DNA from: Nocardioides sp.
Lineage (GTDB): Bacteria; Actinomycetota; Actinomycetes; Propionibacteriales; Nocardioidaceae
Direction of reading: 5' to 3'
NCBI GenBank assembly: GCA_023252065.1
Contig: JAHEXO010000181.1
Coordinates: forward strand, 1-5,596
DNA length: 5,596 nt
Shown: positions 1 to 4,848 of the stretch, one piece after another
Numbering within the stretch: position 1 is the stretch's first letter
Layout: each line of letters opens with the position of its first letter
Notes under the pieces: model-generated
Seen by the model: the letters and a program-made list of their open reading frames with translations, nothing else
The model's database searches: none
Told to the model about the DNA's origin: nothing
Program-made: the position numbers and the translations under genes

Positions 1-119
1 CGTTCAACGCCCGGGCCCTGCGAACTGTCGAGTCTCTCGGCTTCCAGTGGTTGGGCACCTTCAAGGCGAGCCGCGATGCTCGAGATCTCGTCGTGCTCGA
101 ACGGCCCGAGAGCCCCTAG
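1..119 (+). CDS. GNAT-family N-acetyltransferase, C-terminal fragment (5' end outside window)
   Basis: The reading frame is open from base 3 to a TAG stop at 117-119 and gives 38 residues. It contains NARALRTVESLGF followed three residues later by G. This matches the C-terminal signature of RimJ/RimL-type GNAT acetyltransferases (N-x-x-A/S-x-R-x-x-E-x-x-G-F-x-x-x-G), the stretch that forms the helix and strand near the acetyl-CoA site. The fragment then ends in a beta-strand-like segment (DLVVLERP), as is usual for the last strand of the fold. Such enzymes move an acetyl group from acetyl-CoA to an amine on a protein, antibiotic or small metabolite. The substrate cannot be read from this tail. 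The family call rests on one short motif, so a different alpha/beta enzyme remains possible. Confidence 0.55.
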   Translation, partial: FNARALRTVESLGFQWLGTFKASRDARDLVVLERPESP

Positions 120-212
120 GTGTGACGACTCCCGGAGGCGCACGGGTGCCTGAGTGGGCGTTGAGCAGTGATATCCAAGCGGCGGAGGTTCCACCCCCGT
201 CATCCTGACGTC

Positions 213-425
213 ATGCCTTCTTCGCAGGACCTTCCCACCAGCGGAAGCTCCGACTACGGGCCGCCCTACCCGGCTCCGGTCGAGCGCGAGCCACCGATGA
301 AGCCACGCAACGTCGCGTGGAGCCCGTGGGTGATCGCCCTGGTGGCGGTCTGCGTCCTCGCGGCGCTCCTGCTCGCCGGTGCCTTCGCGGTCTGGCTGTA
401 CGTCTGGTCACAGTTCGACGGATGA
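213..425 (+). CDS. Small proline-rich single-pass membrane protein
   Basis: This 70-residue protein has a polar, proline-rich N-terminal half (about residues 1-37, rich in P, S, G and E), then a strongly hydrophobic segment at about 38-65 (WVIALVAVCVLAALLLAGAF and on) and a very short tail ending SQFDG. The layout fits one membrane helix with a cytoplasmic disordered N-terminus, a common style among small actinobacterial membrane proteins of unknown role. The start is uncertain. A GTG at 168 in the same frame would add 15 basic residues but has no ribosome binding site. The ATG at 213 has a GGAGG at 184-188 that is about 24 bases away, too far to be ideal. An ATG at 297 would leave little more than the membrane helix. 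I prefer 213. No specific function is recognised. The gene converges on the minus-strand gene at 515-799. Confidence 0.55.
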   Translation: MPSSQDLPTSGSSDYGPPYPAPVEREPPMKPRNVAWSPWVIALVAVCVLAALLLAGAFAVWLYVWSQFDG

Positions 426-514
426 GTCCGGCCGCGCTCCCAGGTGCCGCCATCCAGTGACTCGTCACTCGACCGAGCGGTCTCGTCCTCTCTGGGTGAG
501 CCTGCGCTGGAGGG
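426..514. other. Convergent intergenic region with a small palindrome
   Basis: These 89 bases separate two convergent stop codons. They hold one short inverted repeat, AGTGAC-TC-GTCACT, at 456-469. The neighbouring CTCG-AC-CGAG overlaps its right end. No T-tract follows on either strand, so this is not a convincing intrinsic terminator. I see nothing else here. Confidence 0.3.
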
Positions 515-799
515 TCAGACGCCTCGGTCCTGCCCCCAGCCGAACCCGCTCTCGGCGACGAAGTCCGCCAGGTCGGAACGCAACCGCTCTCGCCAGTCGT
601 CGACGCCGTAGCCCGTCACGTCGCCCTGCACCACCCGATCGGTGAACTCCTCACCGACAGCGGTGAGCGACAGGGTGAGGGAGCCGCCCAGGAGGTGGGG
701 GTCGAAGGACATCGTGAGGGCGGTGACCTCACCGTCCCTGAAGACCGCTCGCACGGCCGGCACGACGACCTCGCTCAGGGCGTCCGCCAGAGTCATCAC
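515..799 (-). CDS. Small acidic conserved-looking protein of unknown function
   Basis: This is a 94-residue protein with no lysine and about 16 acidic against 7 arginine residues. The pattern suggests a short N-terminal helix (residues 3-20), two beta strands (about 24-32 and 39-48), and an amphipathic helix (about 67-84), ending in the distinctive ESGFGWGQDR. There is no signal peptide or membrane segment, so it is probably cytoplasmic. I do not recognise the family. The start is GTG at 799 with an adjacent ATG at 796. Neither has a Shine-Dalgarno sequence, but a TAGCAT hexamer ends 6 bases before the GTG, which fits a leaderless mRNA. The gene lies 60 bp downstream of the sulfatase stop on the same strand. 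It appears to have its own promoter, though read-through from the sulfatase is possible. The amino acid composition and GC-rich third positions support real coding here, in preference to the overlapping plus-strand frames. Confidence 0.7.
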   Translation of the reverse strand: MMTLADALSEVVVPAVRAVFRDGEVTALTMSFDPHLLGGSLTLSLTAVGEEFTDRVVQGDVTGYGVDDWRERLRSDLADFVAESGFGWGQDRGV

Positions 800-805
800 G
801 CGAGG

Positions 806-811
806 ATGCTA
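806..811 (-). promoter_or_regulatory. Predicted -10 element of a leaderless promoter for the 515-799 gene
   Basis: On the minus strand the hexamer TAGCAT (TANNNT type) is followed by six bases, CCTCGC, and then the GTG at 799. Transcription would therefore begin at or next to the first base of the start codon. There is no clear -35 hexamer 17-18 bp upstream, which is common for actinobacterial promoters. The short element makes this suggestive only. Confidence 0.4.
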
Positions 812-859
812 CGGCTCGATGTCCGGAGCTGGGCGACCTGCAGCATCGGCGTTCGAGGA

Positions 860-2659
860 TCAGTAGGCGTAGTAGCTGTGCCGCGCCTGGTCCTGGTGAT
901 CGGTGATCTGCCGGTTCGCGGCCGGCCCGGTCTGCAACGCGGGCGGCAACGCCACCTGGCACTGCGCGCCCACGCAGTCGGCGTACTGCCGCCAGGTGTT
1001 CATCAGCAGGTCTCGGAGGTCGTTGGACTCCGGCCCGTTGAGGCTGTTCAGCTCGAGCGGATCGGCCGAGATGTCGTAGAGCTCGGTCTCACCGGTCGAG
1101 TAGCGGAACAGGGCGTAGCGGCCGACCCGGATGCCACTGACGCTCATCCCGTTCAGCGTTTCCTCGTCCACCGTGCCGTGCGCATAGTCGCTCTCGCTCA
1201 TCCGCCCTTCGAGGACCACCGGGCGTGTCCACCCGTGATCGCCGCCGGCGATGGTGCTCCGCAGGCTGTGCCCGTCGGCGTTGACCAGCGAGGTCCCGGC
1301 CCAGCTGGCCACCGTGGCGGCGACGTCCATCTCCGTGGCGGGGTCGTAGCGCACACCGTGCGGGATCCCGGGTCCGGCCATGATCAGCGGCACCCGGACG
1401 GACGGCTCGTGCAGCTTGACCTTCCCCTGACGGACGCGGTGCTCACCGAGGTAGTAGCCGTTGTCCGAGGTGAACACGATGATCGTCCGCGCCAGCTGGC
1501 CGGAGGAGCGGAGCGCCCCGATCGTGTCGCCGATCCGGGCGTCCAGGGCGTACAGGGCCTCGGCGCGCTGCCGCGTCACGTCTCGCTCGGCCCGCCGCTC
1601 GGCATTGTTCAGCGAAGGGTACGAGCGGATGAACTGCGGCTTGTCGGAGACGTCTGCTTCCGCGTCCCGGTTGAGGGGCGTGCCTGCCCCGTGAGTGATG
1701 TCCGCGTCGAAGCGGTGCTCGACCCAGGCAGGGCGAACGGGTGTGACGAACGAGACCGGCACCCCGTCGGAGCGCTGGACCGTGCCCGGGTAGTCGGGCT
1801 CCCGGGGCGTTCCGGAGTGCGGGGCGATGGGTGTCCACCAGACGAACCACGGACGCCTCGGTGAGGCGGTGCCCAGGGAGCGGGTCAGGTTCTGCGTCTG
1901 GTGGGCGGTGACGTCGGTGGTGTACTTCCCGGGCCAGGTGTGGAGCCGACCGTTCACGTTGGACGTCAGGTGCAGGTAGGCGTAGGTGTAGCCACCGGGC
2001 CACTGGCCCGGTGCCCACCTGTGGTCGCTCGACCCGTACCACTGGGTCCACCCCGGGGGGACGTAGCGCAGCGACGGGCTGTGCGTGCTGAAGGTGGGCA
2101 TCACGCCGTAGCCGTTGAGGTACTTGCCCGCCAGCGCCGTGCGATAGCCGGCACTCTGCAGCCGGGTGCTCAGGGTCGTGGAGTCGTCGAAGGCGCCGAA
2201 CCCGTAGGGCTCCAGCACGTGCAGGACGCGGTGGTTGTGGGCGTACCTGGCGGTCAGGAAGCTCGCCCGCGACGGTGCGCAGAGCGGATCCGTGGAGAAC
2301 GAGTTGCGGAACGTGATGCCGCGGTCGGCCAGCAGATGGCGGGTGCGGGGCATCCACCGGAGGTCGTCAGCCCGCATGTCGTCGGCAGTGATCACCAGCA
2401 GGTTGGGACGCGTCGGCGTGCGCAGCGCCCGCACCTGCGTGGTCACCGCCGCCTCGGCGGCCTGCGTGCCCTGCATCGACAGGGTGAACGGGTTGCCGGC
2501 CAGCACGAGCGACCCGGCAGCCAGGGCGCCGGTGAGGGCGGCACCGCTGCGAAGCCGGCGCCGGAAGGCGGTGCATGGTCCCGAGGCGTCGCCGTGAGAG
2601 GTGCGGCTGGCGTCGCGGGCCGGGGCAGCGAGGGAAGGAGAGGTCCGCGTTGTCTTCAT
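860..2659 (-). CDS. Secreted type I sulfatase (formylglycine-dependent, N-acetylglucosamine-6-sulfatase-like)
   Basis: This 599-residue protein hydrolyses sulfate esters, probably outside the cytoplasmic membrane. The N-terminus has an RRRLR cluster at 33-37, a hydrophobic stretch at about 38-57 and an AEA cleavage-type site at 68-70. That is a long signal peptide of Tat-like shape. The sulfatase core starts at RPNLLVITADDMRADDL, with metal ligands D93 and D94. CAPSR at 127-131 is the C-x-P-S-R motif whose cysteine is converted to the catalytic formylglycine. Further landmarks are GKYLNGYG (K179), PHS (H281), the SDN metal pair D399/N400 and the K413...E418...RVP segment. GKYLNGYG followed by PPGW resembles the glucosamine-6-sulfatase branch of family S1, but the substrate is not certain. 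C562 and C567 near the end could pair. The ATG at 2659 is the only plausible start. The frame stays open upstream to 3178, but that part lies antisense to the dehydratase. No formylglycine-generating enzyme is present in the window. Confidence 0.93.
   Translation of the reverse strand: MKTTRTSPSLAAPARDASRTSHGDASGPCTAFRRRLRSGAALTGALAAGSLVLAGNPFTLSMQGTQAAEAAVTTQVRALRTPTRPNLLVITADDMRADDLRWMPRTRHLLADRGITFRNSFSTDPLCAPSRASFLTARYAHNHRVLHVLEPYGFGAFDDSTTLSTRLQSAGYRTALAGKYLNGYGVMPTFSTHSPSLRYVPPGWTQWYGSSDHRWAPGQWPGGYTYAYLHLTSNVNGRLHTWPGKYTTDVTAHQTQNLTRSLGTASPRRPWFVWWTPIAPHSGTPREPDYPGTVQRSDGVPVSFVTPVRPAWVEHRFDADITHGAGTPLNRDAEADVSDKPQFIRSYPSLNNAERRAERDVTRQRAEALYALDARIGDTIGALRSSGQLARTIIVFTSDNGYYLGEHRVRQGKVKLHEPSVRVPLIMAGPGIPHGVRYDPATEMDVAATVASWAGTSLVNADGHSLRSTIAGGDHGWTRPVVLEGRMSESDYAHGTVDEETLNGMSVSGIRVGRYALFRYSTGETELYDISADPLELNSLNGPESNDLRDLLMNTWRQYADCVGAQCQVALPPALQTGPAANRQITDHQDQARHSYYAY
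1993..2013. repeat. Perfect 9-bp inverted repeat inside the sulfatase gene
   Basis: CACCGGGCC and GGCCCGGTG are perfectly complementary arms separated by ACT. The RNA could fold into a strong GC-rich hairpin with a 3-nt loop. It lies in the codons for the A-P-G-Q-W-P-G-G stretch (around residues 216-223) of the sulfatase. It has no T-tract, so it is not a standard terminator. It may simply result from GC-rich Gly, Pro and Trp codons. Confidence 0.6.
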
Positions 2660-2669
2660 ACTTCGTCGG

Positions 2670-2699
2670 ACGCTAGGCGATGGGTCCAGGTTCGGTCGA
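2670..2699 (-). promoter_or_regulatory. Predicted promoter of the sulfatase gene
   Basis: Read on the minus strand, a TCGACC -35-like hexamer (2699-2694) is separated by 18 bp from TAGCGT (2675-2670), a TANNNT -10. The sulfatase ATG begins 10 bases after the -10, so the 5' untranslated region would be only about 3-4 bases. This agrees with the lack of a good Shine-Dalgarno sequence before the ATG. The weak GAAG just before the start would lie at or before the transcript end. Confidence 0.45.
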
Positions 2700-2700
2700 G

Positions 2701-2712
2701 GGCCGAACGGCC
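2701..2712. repeat. Near-perfect palindrome in the divergent promoter region
   Basis: GGCCGAACGGCC is symmetric except for its central two bases. It lies between the predicted -35 of the sulfatase promoter and the -10 of the dehydratase promoter, covering the likely -35 zone of the latter. It could be an operator for a dimeric regulator acting on both genes, or a chance GC-rich palindrome. Confidence 0.3.
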
Positions 2713-2728
2713 GGCGTGTCGTCGCCTT

Positions 2729-2734
2729 TAGGCT
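2729..2734 (+). promoter_or_regulatory. Predicted -10 element of a leaderless promoter for the dehydratase gene
   Basis: TAGGCT (TANNNT type) is followed by six bases, CCCAGG, and then the GTG start at 2741. A transcript starting about 7 bases after the hexamer would begin on the start codon. No Shine-Dalgarno sequence is placed to serve the GTG. No clear -35 is visible. Confidence 0.45.
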
Positions 2735-2740
2735 CCCAGG

Positions 2741-3691
2741 GTGGACCTCGCCGATCTCGACGCTGCTGAGCAGCGCATCAGGCCGCACGTCCGGCGTACG
2801 CCGGTCCAGGTCGTCGAGCCGGATGACCCGTGGCTGCCGGCCGGCGGCTGCCTGAAGCTGGAGGTCCTCCAGCACACCGGCACCTTCAAGGCTCGCGGCG
2901 CCTTCAACCGCATCCTCGCATCCCGGGAGCGGGGCGAGCTCGACCCGGAGGTCGGGATCGTGGTGGCCTCGGGTGGCAACGCCGGGCTCGCGAACGCCTA
3001 CGCCGCGGCCGCGGTCGGGGTGCCGGCCACCGTGTTCGTCCCTGAGACGGCGCCTCCGGCCAAGCTCCGCCGCCTCCAGGAGTACGGCGCGCTGGTCGAG
3101 GTGCGCGGGCAGGAGTACGCCGACGCCTTCGAAGCCGCAGTCGAGCACGTCGACCGCACGGGCGCGGTGCTCTGCCACGCCTACGACCAGCCCGAGATCT
3201 GTGCCGGGGCCGGGACGCTCGGGCTCGAGCTCCTCGAGCAGCTCGACGCCCTCGGCCGGGAGGTCGACACCGTGCTCGTGGCCGTCGGTGGTGGCGGCCT
3301 GATGGCGGGCGTTGCGACGGCGGTCGCAGGGCGGGCCCGCGTGGTCGGGGTGGAGCCGAGCAGTGCACCGACCCTGGACCGCGCCCTCGCTGCGGGGAGG
3401 CCGGTCGACGTCGCCGTCTCCGGGGTCGCTGCCGACTCCCTCGGGGCCCGCCGCCTGGGCTCGATCGCGTGGGAGGTGGTGAGCCGGCAGGGCGTGGGCG
3501 GTGTGCTGGTGGACGACGACGCGATCCTGGCTGCCCGCCGGGCCACCTGGGACCGGTATCGCGTGGTGCTCGAAGCGGGGGCCGCCGTGCCGGTGGCCGC
3601 TCTCCTGTCCGGCGCCTACCGGCCGGGCCCGGACGAGCGGGTCGCCGTCGTCCTGTGCGGCGCCAACACCGACCCCGCCGACCTGGCCTGA
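2741..3691 (+). CDS. PLP-dependent serine/threonine dehydratase family enzyme (fold type II)
   Basis: This 316-residue cytoplasmic enzyme is probably a hydroxyamino acid ammonia-lyase, turning serine or threonine into pyruvate or 2-oxobutyrate plus ammonia. A racemase or related activity is possible. TGTFKARGAFN at 46-56 carries the PLP-binding lysine K50. SGGNAG at 77-82 is the loop that contacts the substrate carboxylate. GGGG at 183-186 holds the PLP phosphate. E278 and CGANTD at 306-311 occupy the position where the cofactor ring nitrogen is usually contacted (often SGGN). There is no C-terminal ACT domain, so this is not the isoleucine-feedback-regulated biosynthetic form; the length fits the short catabolic/serine-racemase-like group. 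Aligned on the EPSSA segment at 205-209, the Asp of the known serine racemase divalent metal site appears to be Thr. The GTG start follows the -10 hexamer by six bases. An alternative reading on the opposite strand is a shadow. The gene is divergent from the sulfatase and has no obvious pathway link to it. Confidence 0.9.
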   Translation: MDLADLDAAEQRIRPHVRRTPVQVVEPDDPWLPAGGCLKLEVLQHTGTFKARGAFNRILASRERGELDPEVGIVVASGGNAGLANAYAAAAVGVPATVFVPETAPPAKLRRLQEYGALVEVRGQEYADAFEAAVEHVDRTGAVLCHAYDQPEICAGAGTLGLELLEQLDALGREVDTVLVAVGGGGLMAGVATAVAGRARVVGVEPSSAPTLDRALAAGRPVDVAVSGVAADSLGARRLGSIAWEVVSRQGVGGVLVDDDAILAARRATWDRYRVVLEAGAAVPVAALLSGAYRPGPDERVAVVLCGANTDPADLA

Positions 3692-3699
3692 CCTGCTGC

Positions 3700-3716
3700 T
3701 TGAGCGCCCCGCTCAA
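3700..3716. promoter_or_regulatory. TetR-type operator 1
   Basis: TTGAGCG-CCC-CGCTCAA is a perfect inverted repeat with 7-bp arms, sitting 8 bases after the dehydratase stop and covering the -35 of the tetR promoter. It has exactly the same arms as operator 2. As RNA it could also fold as a short hairpin at the end of the dehydratase message, but no T-tract follows, so the terminator role is doubtful. Confidence 0.75.
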
Positions 3717-3729
3717 TCACCCGTAGAGT
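3700..3729 (+). promoter_or_regulatory. Predicted promoter of the tetR unit
   Basis: TTGAGC at 3700-3705 resembles a -35 hexamer. After an 18-bp spacer comes TAGAGT at 3724-3729, a TANNNT -10. Transcription would start near 3736. The -35 lies within the first operator palindrome and the start site within the second, a layout expected for repression by occlusion. Confidence 0.6.
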
Positions 3730-3733
3730 GCAA

Positions 3734-3749
3734 TTGAGCGCTCGCTCAA
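3734..3749. promoter_or_regulatory. TetR-type operator 2
   Basis: TTGAGCG-CT-CGCTCAA repeats the arms of operator 1 with a 2-base centre in place of a 3-base one. It covers the predicted transcription start. The two centres are about 33.5 bp apart, close to three helical turns, so two dimers could sit on nearly the same face of the DNA. Confidence 0.78.
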
Positions 3750-3761
3750 GTGAGGCTCGAG

Positions 3762-3771
3762 TGAGGTGAGG
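3762..3771 (+). promoter_or_regulatory. Tandem Shine-Dalgarno-like sequence for the leader ORF
   Basis: TGAGG occurs twice in tandem (3762-3766 and 3767-3771), and a third copy lies at 3751-3755. The 3762 copy is 8 bases from the ATG at 3775, a good spacing. This is the only good ribosome binding site before tetR, and it points at the leader ORF, not at either tetR GTG. Confidence 0.55.
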
Positions 3772-3774
3772 CGG

Positions 3775-3831
3775 ATGCTGAGGACCCTGACCGACGTCAC
3801 CCCGTGGCAGCAGCTGCGGCGACGCCCGTGA
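3775..3831 (+). CDS. Short leader ORF upstream of and overlapping tetR (predicted)
   Basis: ATG at 3775 opens an 18-codon frame, MLRTLTDVTPWQQLRRRP, ending in TGA at 3829-3831. It has a good Shine-Dalgarno sequence and an ATG, while the in-frame tetR starts have neither. Its stop overlaps the GTG at 3828 as GTGA, the classic geometry for translational coupling, so ribosomes finishing the leader can restart on tetR. The peptide ends in three arginine codons (including CGA) and a proline just before the stop, which might slow ribosomes there; that is speculation. Possible roles are a simple delivery device for ribosomes or a regulatory leader peptide. It could also be a chance ORF, with tetR really starting at 3804 by a less obvious mechanism. 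I recognise no family. Confidence 0.5.
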   Translation: MLRTLTDVTPWQQLRRRP

Positions 3832-4481
3832 CCACCCGCGACAAGCTCCTCGACGCCGCGGCCGAGGTGCTCCGGACCGAGGGGCTGGCGGGCCTGTCGG
3901 CGCGTTCGGTCGCCGCCCGAGCGGGCGTCAACCAGGCGCTGGTGTTCTACCACTTCGGCAGTGTCGCCGAGCTGGTCGAGGCCGCCCTGCGCCGCTCCGC
4001 CGACCTGGCTGTCGCGACGTACCGCAACCGCTTCGACGACGTCGCCTCCTTCACCGAGCTGCTCATGCTCGGCCGCGAGCTGCATGCAGCCGAGCGCGAC
4101 CGCGGCAACGTCGCGCAGATGGCGCAGGTGATGTCGGGGGCGTTGGGCGACGAGACGCTGGCCCGGGCCGGGCGTTACGCCGTGGGACAGTGGACCCGGC
4201 AGATCGAGACCGTGCTCGGCCGGCTGCTGGCCGACAGCCCGTTGCGTGGCCTCGTCGAGCCGGCCGGTCTCGCGCGCGCCGTCGGGGCGTCGTTCCTGGG
4301 GCTGGAGCTCTACGACGGTGTCGACCCGGACGGGGCGTCGTCCGCCATGGCTGCGCTGGAGTCGCTGGGCAACCTCCTGGAGATGGTCGACGGCCTCGGC
4401 CCGGTCGGCACCCGCGCCGTCCGCAGCCAGGTCCGCAAGGCGGCCCGCACCACGACGGCGGCCAAGCGGACCCGCTCGTGA
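3828..4481 (+). CDS. TetR/AcrR-family transcriptional regulator
   Basis: From the GTG at 3828 the protein is 217 residues, typical for TetR regulators, and begins (M)TTRDKLLDAAAEVL. The N-terminal domain carries the helix-turn-helix at about residues 24-43 (SARSVAARAGVNQALVFYHF), including the hallmark YHF of the recognition helix region. The remaining helical part is the variable ligand-binding and dimerisation domain, whose ligand cannot be inferred. The C-terminus is a basic, threonine- and alanine-rich tail (RSQVRKAARTT...KRTRS), perhaps disordered. A GTG at 3804 would add eight residues, AAAAA-rich and without a ribosome binding site. I prefer 3828, because its GTGA overlap with the leader stop gives a translation mechanism. 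Two matching palindromes in its own promoter make autorepression very likely. The next gene overlaps by GTGA and is probably co-expressed. The opposite-strand frame over this region is a shadow. Confidence 0.92.
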   Translation: MTTRDKLLDAAAEVLRTEGLAGLSARSVAARAGVNQALVFYHFGSVAELVEAALRRSADLAVATYRNRFDDVASFTELLMLGRELHAAERDRGNVAQMAQVMSGALGDETLARAGRYAVGQWTRQIETVLGRLLADSPLRGLVEPAGLARAVGASFLGLELYDGVDPDGASSAMAALESLGNLLEMVDGLGPVGTRAVRSQVRKAARTTTAAKRTRS

Positions 4482-4843
4482 TCGGCAAGGGCGACACCCT
4501 CGCAGCCTTCGCCTGGTGGTGCTTGGCCGGCGCCGGGATGTGCTTCGGCCTGCTGGCACTGCTCACGGTCGGCCCGCTGGTGCTGCTGGCGACCTTCATT
4601 CTGTGCGGGTTCCTGCTGTGGCGGCTGGACTTCGGGTGGGGGATGGCCGGGGTGCTCTCCGGTGCCGGGCTACCGGTGCTGTACGTCGCGTGGCTCAACC
4701 GGGGCGGCCCCGGTGAGGTGTGCCACGGCGACGCGCGCGCCATCTCGTGCGCCGACGCGTGGAGCCCGTGGCCGTTCGTCGCCGTCGCGCTCCTCCTCGT
4801 GGCCGCGGGTCTGGTCGTCTTCGCTCGCGGCCGTCGTGGCTGA
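4478..4843 (+). CDS. Small multi-pass membrane protein co-transcribed with tetR
   Basis: The GTG at 4478 overlaps the tetR stop as GTGA and gives 121 residues. Hydrophobic segments lie at about 9-30, 32-49, 53-72 and 98-116, suggesting three or four membrane helices. A hydrophilic loop at about 73-97 (NRGGPGEVC...C) holds two cysteines, C82 and C91, that could form a disulfide if the loop is extracytoplasmic. A short basic tail (RGRRG) follows the last helix, consistent with that end being cytoplasmic. I do not recognise a named family. It is not a recognisable drug exporter of the SMR or MFS type. The frame is open far upstream, inside tetR, but that extension is arginine- and proline-rich shadow sequence, and the 4-bp overlap gives a natural start. 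Co-translation with the repressor makes this the likely regulated partner. It converges on the permease gene with a 5-bp gap. Confidence 0.75.
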   Translation: MIGKGDTLAAFAWWCLAGAGMCFGLLALLTVGPLVLLATFILCGFLLWRLDFGWGMAGVLSGAGLPVLYVAWLNRGGPGEVCHGDARAISCADAWSPWPFVAVALLLVAAGLVVFARGRRG

Positions 4844-4848
4844 GGCCT

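Noticed and set aside
139..165. Possible terminator hairpin after the acetyltransferase fragment (GCAC-GG-GTGC).
   Set aside because: The stem is only 4 bp with a 2-base loop, and no T-tract follows.
456..469. AGTGAC-TC-GTCACT as a bidirectional terminator between the converging small genes.
   Set aside because: It has a short stem, a 2-base loop and no T-tract on either side. Listed only as a palindrome in the intergenic entry.
695..1864. A 389-codon open frame on the plus strand.
   Set aside because: It lies opposite the sulfatase and has shadow-type composition (V, G, R, H and P rich). It has no motifs, while the sulfatase motifs on the other strand are unmistakable.
1901..2731. A 276-codon plus-strand frame opposite the sulfatase N-terminus.
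   Set aside because: It is a GC-rich shadow with no domain or start signal, and it conflicts with the signal peptide and active-site codons on the minus strand.
2660..3178. Upstream extension of the sulfatase frame (173 further codons on the minus strand).
   Set aside because: It runs antisense through the dehydratase gene and has no ribosome binding site at its start. The sulfatase has a natural ATG followed by a signal peptide and its own promoter at 2659.
3700..3716. Operator 1 as an intrinsic terminator of the dehydratase gene.
   Set aside because: The hairpin has no T-tract after it, and its arms exactly match the second palindrome at the tetR start site, so an operator is the better reading.
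3804..3827. GTG at 3804 as the tetR start.
   Set aside because: It has no Shine-Dalgarno and would add an alanine run. The GTG at 3828 gives a typical TetR N-terminus and is coupled to the leader ORF. Not fully excluded.
4190..4477. N-terminal extension of the small membrane protein into tetR.
   Set aside because: The extension is arginine- and proline-rich noise. The GTG at 4478 with a GTGA overlap begins directly before the first membrane helix.
3717..4559. A 280-codon minus-strand frame opposite tetR.
   Set aside because: It is arginine-rich low-complexity shadow sequence, and it reads antisense across the operator and promoter.
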